This document shows, piece after piece, positions 7,497 through 17,473 of a stretch of 64,000 nucleotides of DNA. Each line of letters starts with the position of its first letter. The stretch's first letter is position 1. Below the pieces are notes generated by a model. It was given only the letters and a program-made list of their open reading frames with translations. It did no database searches and was not told where the DNA came from. The stretch comes from Candidatus Zixiibacteriota bacterium (GTDB taxonomy: Bacteria > Zixibacteria > MSB-5A5 > GN15 > PGXB01), in the NCBI GenBank assembly GCA_016933955.1, contig JAFGTT010000026.1:1-64000 (forward strand), given 5' to 3'. Position numbers and translations under genes: made by a program.

Positions 7497-10094
7497 ATGA
7501 TAATCTACAGGAAGGCCCTCCCGGCCGTTGTTGTAATATGCCTGCTTGGGGCGGGAATCGCCGAAGTTGCTGGCCGGGAATTGTACGAACCATCGGGCAC
7601 GATCGCCGCCAAAATCGGCTCCGACGTACCCTATACCGAAGTCGCCGTCCATAATATCGGCAAGCTGGGAATTGCCATCTCCAACCGTGGCAATTTCGGG
7701 ACCGGTTTTATCGGGGATGTGGTCGATCCGGTCACCGGCGAAGCGGCGCCGTCGGGCAATTACCCGTACCCCGGTAATCTCCAGTATCATTATTCGGGAT
7801 GTTTCTGGGTCGGGGCGGTGGTCGGTCGTGACACCCTGGTTTCGGTCGGCGCCGATGGCTGGCACCCTATTATGGAAATGTGGCCCGATCCGTATCCGAA
7901 AGGCGAAATTATTCGCCGTTCCATCTCCGATGAAGATGATACCGCGGCTGTTTCCGAACAGGATTTCATCGCCATTTATACCGACACTCTCACCAATCCC
8001 TCCTATGTAGCTTCGGATGATTTCGAGGGTCGCCCGCATCACCCCCTTAACATTGAAATTACTCAGAAAAGTTATGCCTGGAGTTACAGCTACGCCGAGG
8101 ATTTTACCCTCTTTGATTATGAGATCAAGAATATCGGTCGCAGGAATTTGGAAAAGGTGTATATGGGAATCTACGTCGATGGGGACGTCCACTACCAGGG
8201 AGCCACCAGCGGATTCAAAGACGATATCAGCGGCTTTAAGGAGTCAGTTCCGGCGCCTGAGGGATGCGGTTTTCTGGATACCATCAGGATCGCCTATATC
8301 GCCGATAACAATGGCCGGGATGATGACAACCAGGGTTGTCCGACCACCTTCGACTTCACATCTGTGACCGGGGTCAGAGTGGTTCGGACTCCCAGCGATT
8401 CGCTGAAATTTTCCTATAACTGGTGGATATCCAATGGCGAAGATCCTCAGGATGATTTCGGCCCGCGCAAGGTCGGAACACCCAACGATCCGTTCCGGGA
8501 TTTCGGCGGCTTTTTGGGAACCCCCATGGGCGATAAAAACAAGTACTATATCATGCGCCATGTGGAATTCGATTACGATCAGCTTTTCACCGCTCTTGAT
8601 CATTCCGCCGATGGCTGGTTACCGCCGCCGGCCGCCGCCGCCGTTTATGCCAAAGGCTATGATACTCGCTATCTGCTCTCTTTCGGGCCTTTTGATATCA
8701 ATCCCGGTGAGGTTTTACCGATTTCTTTTGCCTATGTGGCCGCAGAAGATTTCCACACCGACTGCGATGCCTATCAACGGCTATTCAGTCCCTATCATCC
8801 TGAAGATTATTATGACCAGCTGGGATTTGAGGATTTCGGACTTAACGCGCGCTGGGCGGATTGGATATATGATAACCCCGGAGTGGATACCGACGGCGAC
8901 GGACTTGATTCCGGTTTATATCGAATTTGCGCCATGGAATCGATTCTTGTTTACGACACCATTGTGACCGATACCGGTATAATAATCGAAAAACATTATG
9001 AATATACGCTGGCCGACACCATGTGGTATAAAGGCGACGGGGTTCCCGATTTCCGGGGCGCTTCCCCCCCGCCTCCACCGGATTTTAAAATTTATCCCCG
9101 GATCGATGAATACCACCGGGGGGAATTTACCCTTCGCTGGAACGGATTCAGGACCGAAACAGCAAAAGATGTATTCAGCCAAAAAATCGATTTTGAGGGT
9201 TACCGGGTGTACTTCTCGGTTTCACCCATGATCAGTGAATTCGTTCTGCTCTCTTCATTCGATATACAAGATTACAATAAATACACCTGGAATTCCTCCC
9301 GGCGACTCTGGGAACTTCGCGATCCGCCTTTTAGTATCGATTCGCTCCGGGAACTGTATGGTCCCGGTTTCAGCCCGGAATATTATCACCGGGATAATCC
9401 CTTTTACTGGATCGACTCGGTTTTCTATTTTATCAGCCAGGACTGGAATCAATCCGATCTCCGGGATACCACCTGCATATATAAATTGTACCCCGATGAA
9501 CCCCCGCCCACCGTCCTCAATCTCGATTCGGCGGCCGCCAATCACCCCGAGGAGTTGACCGAGGAGGGGCAATTCAAATATTTCGAATATGCCTATAAGA
9601 TTCCCAGTTTACTTCCATCACAATTGTATTACGTATCCATCACGGCCTTCGATTATGGCGCTCCGTCGAGCGGTTTGCAGGCGCTCGAGAGCAGGATATC
9701 ACTGAATATGATTTCCGAATACGCCCAGAATCAAACCAGCCTGGTGGAACAAGAGCAACTTGAAGTTATTGTCTACCCCAATCCCTATCGGAATGACGGT
9801 GAGTACCGCAGGAACGGTTTTGAAGGCCGCGGCCATGGTGATCTTCCGGATGACCGGGTTCGGACCATCCATTTTACCAACCTGCCCCACAAATGCACCA
9901 TTCGAATATTTTCCATCGATGGCGATCTTATCAGGGAAATCGATCATGACTATCCGCTTGATGATCCCAAGAGCATGCATGATACTTGGGATGTAATCAC
10001 CCGCAATACCCAGCCTCCGGCTTCAGGTATTTACTATTACTCGGTCGAATCGGAATATGGCAGTCAATTGGGGAAAATAGTTTTGATAATGTAA
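7497..10094 (+). CDS. Large secreted protein, paralog 1, T9SS-like C-terminus
   Basis: The protein is 865 aa from the ATG at 7497, which has an AAGGGA site. A signal peptide (about 1-25) is followed by a conserved region with PYPGNLQYHYSG, FWVGAVVGRDTLVSVGADGW and EQDFIAIYTDTL. A Ca-binding-like DTDGDG motif and a Pro-rich linker (GASPPPPP) precede an Ig/FN3-like region with DFEGYRVYFS. The C-terminal domain of about 100 aa begins VYPNPYRNDGEY and ends SGIYYYSVE...GKIVLIM, resembling Por-type T9SS sorting or FlgD-like Ig modules. Function unknown; it is probably exported to the cell surface. It is a tandem paralog of the gene at 10293 and homologous to the one at 62004. Confidence 0.85.
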   Translation: MIIYRKALPAVVVICLLGAGIAEVAGRELYEPSGTIAAKIGSDVPYTEVAVHNIGKLGIAISNRGNFGTGFIGDVVDPVTGEAAPSGNYPYPGNLQYHYSGCFWVGAVVGRDTLVSVGADGWHPIMEMWPDPYPKGEIIRRSISDEDDTAAVSEQDFIAIYTDTLTNPSYVASDDFEGRPHHPLNIEITQKSYAWSYSYAEDFTLFDYEIKNIGRRNLEKVYMGIYVDGDVHYQGATSGFKDDISGFKESVPAPEGCGFLDTIRIAYIADNNGRDDDNQGCPTTFDFTSVTGVRVVRTPSDSLKFSYNWWISNGEDPQDDFGPRKVGTPNDPFRDFGGFLGTPMGDKNKYYIMRHVEFDYDQLFTALDHSADGWLPPPAAAAVYAKGYDTRYLLSFGPFDINPGEVLPISFAYVAAEDFHTDCDAYQRLFSPYHPEDYYDQLGFEDFGLNARWADWIYDNPGVDTDGDGLDSGLYRICAMESILVYDTIVTDTGIIIEKHYEYTLADTMWYKGDGVPDFRGASPPPPPDFKIYPRIDEYHRGEFTLRWNGFRTETAKDVFSQKIDFEGYRVYFSVSPMISEFVLLSSFDIQDYNKYTWNSSRRLWELRDPPFSIDSLRELYGPGFSPEYYHRDNPFYWIDSVFYFISQDWNQSDLRDTTCIYKLYPDEPPPTVLNLDSAAANHPEELTEEGQFKYFEYAYKIPSLLPSQLYYVSITAFDYGAPSSGLQALESRISLNMISEYAQNQTSLVEQEQLEVIVYPNPYRNDGEYRRNGFEGRGHGDLPDDRVRTIHFTNLPHKCTIRIFSIDGDLIREIDHDYPLDDPKSMHDTWDVITRNTQPPASGIYYYSVESEYGSQLGKIVLIM

Positions 10095-10126
10095 AACCTC
10101 TCACAGTCAGTGCCGTGGTTTGAACG

Positions 10127-10195
10127 AAGCCGCTTCACGATATGTTCAAAAGGACCCTGGAACAGCCCGTTTTGAACGCCGGAAGCGGCTTTTTT
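10127..10195 (+). terminator. Long-stem terminator between the tandem paralogs
   Basis: AAGCCGCTTC (10127-10136) pairs with GAAGCGGCTT (10182-10191), and an inner GTTCAAAA (10144-10151) pairs with TTTTGAAC (10170-10177). A run of T follows to 10195. It should end transcription of paralog 1. Confidence 0.85.
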
Positions 10196-10221
10196 ATACC
10201 GGGCTTTTGACTGGGTACTCA

Positions 10222-10256
10222 AGCTCATTGACAACGCTGATAAAATGAGCTATTAA
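10222..10256 (+). promoter_or_regulatory. Promoter of paralog 2 with an embedded inverted repeat
   Basis: TTGACA (10228-10233) and TATTAA (10251-10256) are separated by 17 bp, a good housekeeping promoter. The inverted repeat AGCTCATT (10222-10229) / AATGAGCT (10244-10251) spans the spacer and touches both boxes, so a repressor could bind there. The gene starts at 10293. Confidence 0.6.
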
Positions 10257-10292
10257 TATACTATAGCCGGACGGTAACCTGTCGAGCGTAAT

Positions 10293-12899
10293 ATGAAAAA
10301 GAGTTATGCCGGAAACCATATATTTATTATAATCCTGGTGTCTGTCTTGATGATTGTTGGAAACTCCCGGGGGCGCGCTCTTTATCAATCTGATTCCCGG
10401 CCGGTTCCGGTCGCGAAAGTGAATGCCGATGCCCCATATGTCATGTTCACCATTCACGATATCAATAAACTCGGTGTGACTATTACCAACATGGGTAGTA
10501 TCGGGACCGGGTATATAGGCGAGGAGGTCACTGGATCCTCGGCTCCATCGTGCAATTACCCCTATCCGACCAATCTCAAATACATGTTTGCCGGGACTTT
10601 TTGGATCGGGGCGGTGGTTGGCCGCGATACACTGGTTTCGGTCGGAGCTGATGGCTGGCAGCTCACCCGTGAAATGTGGCCCGATCCATATCCCCGCGGG
10701 GAAATTGAATCCCATTCCATTATCGATCCCGAGGATGAGGAGGCGCTTTCGGAGCAGGATTTCATCGCCATTTACACCGATACCGTGACCAATCCCGGCT
10801 ATGTTAGTATTGATCCTACCGATGGCCGCCCGCATCGCCCTCTCAATATTGAAATCACCCAGCGTTCCTACGGCTGGAGTTATTCTTATGCTGAGGATTT
10901 TATCCTCTTCGACTATTCCATCAAGAATATTGGCCGGCATGAGCTCGACCAGATCTATATGGGATTATATCTCGACGCCGAGGTAACGCCGTCCAGCGGC
11001 AATTATGATGATTTCACTGATGATATTTGCGGATTCAGACGCTATGTCGATTCGCATCAGGGATGTGGTTTTATCGATACCATCAATGTGGCTTGGGTGA
11101 CCGACAACGATGGCCGCCCCGGAGTTCCTCAACCCTGCTCCTCAGGATTCGAGCTCACCTCGGTCCTCGGGATGCGGGTGGTTCGGACGCCATCGGACTC
11201 ACTGAAATATTCCTTCAACTGGTGGATATCGAATCCCGATGCTTCGCTTGATTTCGGTCCCAGGATGGCCGGAACCCCTGTTGATCCCTTCCGTGACTTC
11301 GGCGGTTTTCTCGGCACGCCCGAGGGAGATAAAAACAAATATTATGTCATGCGCCATACGGAATTCGATTACGATCAGCTTTTCAGCGCCATGGACCATA
11401 CCGCCGCGGGCTGGTTGCCGCCCTCGCCCGATGCCGCCAATTTCGCCGATGGTTATGATACCCGCTTTTTACTGTCATTCGGACCCTTTACCATAAGTCC
11501 CGGTGAAATCCTGCCGGTCAGTTTTGCCCTGGTGGCCGGAGCCGATTTCCATACCCGCTGCGAAGCGTTTGACGAGCTATTTAAAACCAACCCGACTCAG
11601 GCGGATCGCTATTACGATTATCTCAATTTCAGCGAACTGGGGAAAAACGCCATGTGGGCCTCGTGGATATATGACAACCCCGGTGTCGATACGGATGGTG
11701 ATGGCGAAAATTTCGGTAAATATCGTATTTGCGCCTATGAATCAACTCTGGTTTTCGATACCATAGAATATGAACCGGAAATTGTAATCGAAACCAGCCT
11801 AGTTTATCTTCAGGCGGATACTCTCTGGTATGAGGGCGACGGTGTCCCGGATTTCAGGGGCGCATCGCCTCCCCCGGCACCTGTCCTGAGAATCCAACCT
11901 CGGATCGACGAATTTAACCAGGGAGAACTCAAAATCCTATGGAATGGATTCCTCTCGGAAACCACCAAAGATGTTTTCAGTAGCCAGGTCGATTTTGAGG
12001 GTTATCGGGTGTATATGTCATTATCCAACCTGGCCCGTGATTACATTGTCCTCTGCTCTTTTGATCTCCAGGATTACAATAAATATGTCTGGAACAGCCA
12101 CCGCAGTCTTTGGGAATTGCTTGATCCGCCGTTTACTATCGATTCTCTGAAGGAGCTTTATCCGAATATCGGTGACCACCCGGAATATTATGGTCGCGAC
12201 AACATTTTCCACTGGATGGATTCGGCTTTCTATTTCGCGGCTCAGGATTGGAATCAATCGGATCTTTCCGATAATCGGTATATTCACAAGATGTACCCCG
12301 ATCAGCCGCCGCCGACCACTCTTAACCTCGACTCCGTGGCTGTTTATTATCCCGAGGAATTGACCGAAGAGGGTTACTTTAAATATTATGAGTACGAATA
12401 TATTATCGATAGACTCCTGCCCTCCCGGCTCTATTATGTTTCGGTGACGGCCTTTGACTATGGTGCCCCGGCCAGCGGTCTGGAATCACTGGAAACAAAT
12501 CCCGGGACCAACGCTGTCGCCGAGTATGCTCAGAATCGAACCAGCCTGGTCGAGAGCCAGGGCCTCGATGTCATCGTATATCCCAATCCATACCGGATTG
12601 ACGGGCAATATCGAGCCCTGGGTTTTGAAGGCCGCGGCCAGGATAATGCGCCGGATGATCGGGTGCGGGCAATTCATTTTACCAACCTGCCGCATAAATG
12701 CACTATCCGCATTTTCTCCATCGATGGCGACCTGATCCGTGAAATCGTACATGATTACCCGCTTGATGATCCACAGAGTATGCATGATAAATGGGATGTC
12801 ATCACCCGTAACACCCAGGCTCCGGTCTCGGGGATATACTATTATTCAGTGGAATCGGAGTATGGTAGCCAGCTGGGAAAGATTGTGCTCATCATGTAG
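10293..12899 (+). CDS. Large secreted protein, paralog 2, T9SS-like C-terminus
   Basis: This 868-aa protein is a full-length paralog of the preceding gene, with the same order of parts: signal peptide (IFIIILVSVLMIVG), FWIGAVVGRDTLVSVGADGW, EQDFIAIYTDT, DFGPRMAGTP, the DTDGDG motif, a GASPPPAP linker, DFEGYRVYMS, and a C-terminal module ending SGIYYYSVE...GKIVLIM. Synonymous codons differ widely from paralog 1 although the C-terminal 70 residues are almost the same, so the duplication is old and the tail is under constraint. It has its own promoter and terminator. The role is unknown; export to the surface is inferred. Confidence 0.86.
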   Translation: MKKSYAGNHIFIIILVSVLMIVGNSRGRALYQSDSRPVPVAKVNADAPYVMFTIHDINKLGVTITNMGSIGTGYIGEEVTGSSAPSCNYPYPTNLKYMFAGTFWIGAVVGRDTLVSVGADGWQLTREMWPDPYPRGEIESHSIIDPEDEEALSEQDFIAIYTDTVTNPGYVSIDPTDGRPHRPLNIEITQRSYGWSYSYAEDFILFDYSIKNIGRHELDQIYMGLYLDAEVTPSSGNYDDFTDDICGFRRYVDSHQGCGFIDTINVAWVTDNDGRPGVPQPCSSGFELTSVLGMRVVRTPSDSLKYSFNWWISNPDASLDFGPRMAGTPVDPFRDFGGFLGTPEGDKNKYYVMRHTEFDYDQLFSAMDHTAAGWLPPSPDAANFADGYDTRFLLSFGPFTISPGEILPVSFALVAGADFHTRCEAFDELFKTNPTQADRYYDYLNFSELGKNAMWASWIYDNPGVDTDGDGENFGKYRICAYESTLVFDTIEYEPEIVIETSLVYLQADTLWYEGDGVPDFRGASPPPAPVLRIQPRIDEFNQGELKILWNGFLSETTKDVFSSQVDFEGYRVYMSLSNLARDYIVLCSFDLQDYNKYVWNSHRSLWELLDPPFTIDSLKELYPNIGDHPEYYGRDNIFHWMDSAFYFAAQDWNQSDLSDNRYIHKMYPDQPPPTTLNLDSVAVYYPEELTEEGYFKYYEYEYIIDRLLPSRLYYVSVTAFDYGAPASGLESLETNPGTNAVAEYAQNRTSLVESQGLDVIVYPNPYRIDGQYRALGFEGRGQDNAPDDRVRAIHFTNLPHKCTIRIFSIDGDLIREIVHDYPLDDPQSMHDKWDVITRNTQAPVSGIYYYSVESEYGSQLGKIVLIM

Positions 12900-12964
12900 C
12901 ATTTACAGCCATTATCAGTTGTCCCGGAATGTTTATTCTTCATTCCGGTGGAAATAATATCAAT

Positions 12965-13004
12965 AAAAAACCCGTGTCGTTTATGATACGGGTTTTCTTT
13001 TTTT
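12965..13004. terminator. Bidirectional terminator between paralog 2 and rpmA
   Basis: CCCGTGTC (12971-12978) pairs with GATACGGG (12985-12992) around a 6-nt loop. It is flanked by A6 on the left and a T-rich run to 13004 on the right. It serves both convergent genes. Confidence 0.9.
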
Positions 13005-13026
13005 GTGTCCGATTATCGCCTGGAAA

Positions 13027-13278
13027 TTATTCCTCGACCGAAATAAATTTCTTATCGCGGCCTTTCTGATGATAACGCACGACGCCGGTGATTTTGGCAT
13101 AAAGAGTGTCATCTTTGCCGCGACCGACATTGAGTCCAGGGTGGAATTTGGTCCCACATTGGCGGACAAGAATCGAACCGGCCGGAACGGCTTCGCCCGA
13201 AAAAACTTTTATGCCGCGCCGCTGACCATGACTATCGCGGCCATTGCGGGAGGAACCAACACCTTTTTTGTGAGCCAT
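13027..13278 (-). CDS. rpmA: Ribosomal protein bL27
   Basis: This 83-aa protein starts [16 protein letters not shown] and contains [15 protein letters not shown], both diagnostic for bL27 of the large ribosomal subunit. Its N-terminus reaches toward the peptidyl-transferase centre. The start has a GGAG site. In most bacteria rpmA follows rplU (bL21) and precedes obg; here neither is adjacent, and rpmA lies alone after clpC. The terminator at 12965-13004 ends it. Confidence 0.96.
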   Translation of the reverse strand: MAHKKGVGSSRNGRDSHGQRRGIKVFSGEAVPAGSILVRQCGTKFHPGLNVGRGKDDTLYAKITGVVRYHQKGRDKKFISVEE

Positions 13279-13375
13279 AATGCTACTCCGTATCTCAAAC
13301 TATTTTTTTCAAAACTAAGGCCCGGCTTTCACCGGGCCTGATATTATAATAAGAATCCCGAAAAAATCAAGCCTT

Positions 13376-15835
13376 TTATTTGGTCACCTTCTCCGGTTTT
13401 TCGTCATTGACCGGTTTTTCATTGAAACTGAAAATCAGTTTCTGCTCATCAGCCCCAATCTTCAGATCGCAATCACCGGCATACTGACCCCGCAAAAGCT
13501 CCTCGGCCAGCGGGTCTTCCAGATATTTCTGGATAGCACGGCGTAGCGGTCGGGCTCCCAGCATCGGCTCATACCCTTTGCCTGCCAAAAAGTTACGACC
13601 ATCGTCGGTGAGCGTGAAACTGATGCCCTTGTCGGCCAATCGCTTGGCAACATCCTCCAGCAAAATATCGACAATCTGCTTGATATGATCGAGAGTCAGC
13701 GAATGGAATACAACCGTCTCATCGATCCGGTTGAGCAGTTCCGGGTTGAATATTTTCTTGAGTTCCTCGGTAACTTTTTTCTTCATCGAATCATGCGATT
13801 CATCGGCCTCAGTCGATCCGAAACCAACCGTCTTACCGTCGCGAATCCGTCGCGTTCCGATATTGGAAGTCATAATGACCACGGTATTGCGAAAATCAAC
13901 CTTGCGCCCGAAAGAATCGGTCAAAGAACCATCATCCATCAACTGGAGCAGGATATTGAAAACGTCCGGATGGGCTTTCTCGATTTCATCGAGAAGAACC
14001 ACGGAGTAGGGCCGGCGACGAACCTTTTCGGTCAGCTGTCCGCCCTCTTCATAACCGACATATCCGGGAGGAGCACCAATCAAACGAGAAACCGCGAATT
14101 TTTCCATATATTCGGACATATCGATCCTGATTAACGATTCGGCATCCTCGAACAGGAATTCGGCCAGGGCACGCGCCAGTTCGGTTTTTCCAACCCCGGT
14201 GGGGCCAAGGAAAATAAATGATCCGATCGGGCGCCGCGGATCGGCCAGGCCGGCACGGGCACGCCTGATGGAGCGAGTGATAGTGGCAATAGCCTCATCC
14301 TGCCCCACAATTTTCTTCCTCAGTTCTTCCTCCATCCGGAGCAGGCGCTTGGATTCTTTTTCTTCGAGCCGGAAAAGCGGGATACCGGTCATTTGCGAAA
14401 CGACCTGCGAGATATCATCTTCCTGAAGAACGACACGCTCTTTTTCCCGTTTTTCCTCCCACTCCTTCTTCATTTCCTGAAGACGTTCTTTTTTGAATTT
14501 CAGTTCATCGCGAAGTTGAGCGGCGGTTTCGAACGCCTGATTTTTAACGGCCTTTTCCTTTTCCTCCTGAAGAGAAGTGATTTCATTCTCGATCTCGGCA
14601 AATTCCTTCGGCTTGGCATAGGTCGCCAGATGAGCCCGACTGCCCGCCTCGTCGATTACATCGATGGCTTTATCAGGCTGGAAACGCCCGCTGATATAGC
14701 GATTGGATAGCTTCACCGCCGACTCGATGGCTTCATCGGAAATAGTCAGCTTATGATGCTCTTCGTATTTGGGGCGAAGCCCTTTAAGGATATGAACGGT
14801 GTTTTCCACCGACGGTTGTTCCACCATAACGGTCTGGAAACGGCGGTCCAGCGCTCCATCTTTCTCGATATATTTTCGATATTCGTTCAATGTGGTGGCA
14901 CCGATACACTGCAACTCGCCACGGGAGAGAGCCGGTTTAAAAATATTACTGGCATCAAGTGATCCCTCGGCTCCGCCGGCCCCGACGATGGTATGTAATT
15001 CATCGATGAAAATGATAACATCTTTGGAATTGATAATTTCTGTCATGACGGCCTTGAGGCGTTCCTCGAACTGGCCGCGGTATTTGGTACCGGCCACCAG
15101 GGAAGCCATATCAAGCGTAACCAGACGCCGGTTTTCCAGGTTTTGCGGGACCTTCCCCTCGACAATCCGCTGGGCCAAACCTTCGGCTATGGCGGTTTTG
15201 CCGACACCGGGTTCACCTATCAAAACCGGGTTGTTTTTCTTGCGGCGCGACAGAATCTGGCTGACCCGCTCGATTTCATTGTTACGACCGATAATAGGAT
15301 CAAGCCGTCCGCGGCGGGCCAGTTCGGTCAGGTCGCGGCCATAGTGATCCAGAGCCGGAGTCTTGGATTTTTTGCGTTTCCGCTTGAAAGATGAAGGCTT
15401 GCCGCTCTGAACGTTTTTCAACTCTTCATAAACTTCTTTATAGTCTATCTCATACATCGAGAGAACCTGCGCGGCCACACCCTCTTCATCTTTGAGAAGA
15501 GCCAGCAGGATATGCTCGGTATCGATATCTTTGGATTTAAGAGCCCGGGCTTCCTGCCCGGAAACTTCCAATGTCTTCTTGGCCCGGGCGGTCAACGGCA
15601 CCTGGCCCATGGTCATGGTTCCACCCGAGGGCTGAACGACTTCCTCGATCGAAGCTTTCAAATCCTGGGGTTCCAATCCCAGATTGGTGATGATTTCGAT
15701 AGCTCGGCCGTCACCCAGTCGAATCAGTCCCAGCAGGAGATGCTCGGTCCCGATATAATCATGACGAAGCCGAGCCGCTTCATCCCTGGCATACTCGATG
15801 GCTTTCCGGGCTAATTCCGTAAACATCTCGTTCAT
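13376..15835 (-). CDS. clpC: ClpC AAA+ unfoldase
   Basis: This 819-aa protein has the ClpC layout: two Clp-N repeats (about 1-145), a first AAA+ domain with GEPGVGKT and [12 protein letters not shown], a middle coiled-coil domain with a UVR-like helix (about 410-475), a second AAA+ domain with [11 protein letters not shown] and [16 protein letters not shown], and a C-terminal D2-small domain. ClpC unfolds substrates for ClpP, including arginine-phosphorylated proteins marked by McsB. The gene is the last of mcsA-mcsB-clpC on this strand, 55 bp after mcsB. ClpB is excluded by the short middle domain and the McsAB context. Confidence 0.95.
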   Translation of the reverse strand: MNEMFTELARKAIEYARDEAARLRHDYIGTEHLLLGLIRLGDGRAIEIITNLGLEPQDLKASIEEVVQPSGGTMTMGQVPLTARAKKTLEVSGQEARALKSKDIDTEHILLALLKDEEGVAAQVLSMYEIDYKEVYEELKNVQSGKPSSFKRKRKKSKTPALDHYGRDLTELARRGRLDPIIGRNNEIERVSQILSRRKKNNPVLIGEPGVGKTAIAEGLAQRIVEGKVPQNLENRRLVTLDMASLVAGTKYRGQFEERLKAVMTEIINSKDVIIFIDELHTIVGAGGAEGSLDASNIFKPALSRGELQCIGATTLNEYRKYIEKDGALDRRFQTVMVEQPSVENTVHILKGLRPKYEEHHKLTISDEAIESAVKLSNRYISGRFQPDKAIDVIDEAGSRAHLATYAKPKEFAEIENEITSLQEEKEKAVKNQAFETAAQLRDELKFKKERLQEMKKEWEEKREKERVVLQEDDISQVVSQMTGIPLFRLEEKESKRLLRMEEELRKKIVGQDEAIATITRSIRRARAGLADPRRPIGSFIFLGPTGVGKTELARALAEFLFEDAESLIRIDMSEYMEKFAVSRLIGAPPGYVGYEEGGQLTEKVRRRPYSVVLLDEIEKAHPDVFNILLQLMDDGSLTDSFGRKVDFRNTVVIMTSNIGTRRIRDGKTVGFGSTEADESHDSMKKKVTEELKKIFNPELLNRIDETVVFHSLTLDHIKQIVDILLEDVAKRLADKGISFTLTDDGRNFLAGKGYEPMLGARPLRRAIQKYLEDPLAEELLRGQYAGDCDLKIGADEQKLIFSFNEKPVNDEKPEKVTK

Positions 15836-15890
15836 TTTATATACCTTTCAGTTATGGTCTCCGCTAAAACGATATATGATAATCATAATA

Positions 15891-16943
15891 TCATGTCTTT
15901 AATTTAAGTCTCTCTCTGACGATCTCTGCTCTTAAAGCATCACGTTGATCGGATGGCATCTCCTCGCCATAGTACTTCTGAAGATGCGCCGGTTGCGACA
16001 GAAGCAGAAGTTCATTAATCAGACCTATATCGATTGAATCAATAATTTTCATTGCCACACCCAAACGCAGGGCAGATAACATATTCATCACTTCTTCCGA
16101 AGTCAGCACCCGGGCGTACTGCAGGATACCATAAGCCCGCCAGATTTTATCCTCAATCTGATCGGAGGCCTCTTCCATTAAGCGCCCCCGGGCTTGCTCC
16201 TCTTCTTTAATTATCAAACGAGTAACCTTGCCAATCAGTTCCAATGTTTCCGCCTCGGAAACGCCCAGAGTATTCTGGTTGGAAACCTGTACCAAATTAC
16301 CCAGAACATCGGTTCCTTCGCCGTAAAAACCGCGCACAACTACACCCATCTGAGTGATTTTCGGAATAACCCGGTCGATCTCCTTGGTAATCACCAACCC
16401 CGGCAGATGTATCAGCACCGAGGCCCGCATCCCGGTTCCGACGTTGGTCGGACAGGCTGTCAGAAAACCGAAATCGGGATCATAGTCGAACTCCAGAAGT
16501 GAACCGATCTCATTATCGTATTTTATGGCTGTCTCGAATGGTTCTTTCTGATTCAGTCCGGAGGAAAGAGCCTGTATCCGCAGGTGATCTTCCTCATTAA
16601 TCATAATCGAGACTTTTTCATCATCACTGATAAATAAAGCCTGGGCGGTATCGTCGCTCATAAATCGCGGGGAAACCAGATGACGTTCAACCAGGAAATC
16701 GCGATCAAGGGCGGTCAATTGATTGGCATGATAAACCTTACCGTGCGATAGTATATTGGAGCGGGTAATGGCCGATTCAAAATAGCCAATGATTTTTTCC
16801 TTTGTATCCGCATGAGCCGCGGACGGAAAGGCGCAACCGGCGATATTTCTGGCCAGGCGGACCCGTGATGAAAGGACCACCATATTCTCATCGCCTTTAC
16901 CGGACAACCAGCCCGTCAGACTTTTGGCCATATCTTCAAACAT
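15891..16943 (-). CDS. mcsB: Protein arginine kinase McsB
   Basis: This 350-aa protein belongs to the ATP:guanido phosphotransferase family. It has SSRVRLARNI near the N-terminus, NEEDHLRIQ, and the TACPTNVGTGMRASV loop with the active-site cysteine. McsB phosphorylates arginines on damaged proteins and so targets them to ClpCP. I take the ATG at 16943, preceded by TTGAGGACT; the frame is also open to a TTG at 16952 that overlaps the mcsA stop, which would add three residues. The length and motifs are complete. Confidence 0.95.
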   Translation of the reverse strand: MFEDMAKSLTGWLSGKGDENMVVLSSRVRLARNIAGCAFPSAAHADTKEKIIGYFESAITRSNILSHGKVYHANQLTALDRDFLVERHLVSPRFMSDDTAQALFISDDEKVSIMINEEDHLRIQALSSGLNQKEPFETAIKYDNEIGSLLEFDYDPDFGFLTACPTNVGTGMRASVLIHLPGLVITKEIDRVIPKITQMGVVVRGFYGEGTDVLGNLVQVSNQNTLGVSEAETLELIGKVTRLIIKEEEQARGRLMEEASDQIEDKIWRAYGILQYARVLTSEEVMNMLSALRLGVAMKIIDSIDIGLINELLLLSQPAHLQKYYGEEMPSDQRDALRAEIVRERLKLKT

Positions 16944-16948
16944 AGTCC

Positions 16949-17470
16949 TCAATTTTTATCCTCGGATACCAGATGAGCCTTTCTAACGGCCTTTAATTTA
17001 TCCCGTAAATCGGCCGCCCGCTCAAAATCTTCAGCCTTTATGGCTTTCTTTAATTCCGTTTCAAGTCTTTCTTCTTCACGAATCGGCAGAGTTTGATCGG
17101 CCGATGAAACCGGTAACTTGCCTTTATGAAGCGAAGAACCATGGATTTTACGCATTATCATTTCCAGCCTGGGCCGAAAAGCCTGATAACATTGACCGCA
17201 GCCGAATCTTCCCTGCCGCGCAAATTCCTCGAAAGTCAAGCCGCATCCCTCGCATTTCAGATCCGGCATGTCACCCTTCTGCTCTGGGAATTGTTGCTGA
17301 ATCAAACCGGCCAGGATATCGGACAGAGGAAAAGCAACATTATCCAGGGGCGAATGAAAGCCTCTCTTGGCGGCACATTCCTTGCACAGAGACAGGACAA
17401 GCTTTTCGTTGTTGACGATTTGCGTCAGATGGACCGTCGCCTGTTCCTTCTTACAATCCTGACAAAGCAT
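16949..17470 (-). CDS. mcsA: McsA, activator of McsB
   Basis: This 173-aa protein carries paired CxxC zinc motifs: Cys3/Cys6 with a second pair near 29-32, and KCEGC plus GCGQC near residues 73-95. A C-terminal UVR-like helical motif (ELKKAIKAEDFERAADLRDKLK) follows. McsA binds zinc and activates McsB. The gene begins only 3 bp after the lolD stop and runs directly into mcsB, so these genes appear co-transcribed. There is no CtsR-type repressor gene here, unlike the ctsR-mcsA-mcsB-clpC operon of Firmicutes. Confidence 0.93.
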   Translation of the reverse strand: MLCQDCKKEQATVHLTQIVNNEKLVLSLCKECAAKRGFHSPLDNVAFPLSDILAGLIQQQFPEQKGDMPDLKCEGCGLTFEEFARQGRFGCGQCYQAFRPRLEMIMRKIHGSSLHKGKLPVSSADQTLPIREEERLETELKKAIKAEDFERAADLRDKLKAVRKAHLVSEDKN

Positions 17471-17473
17471 AAT

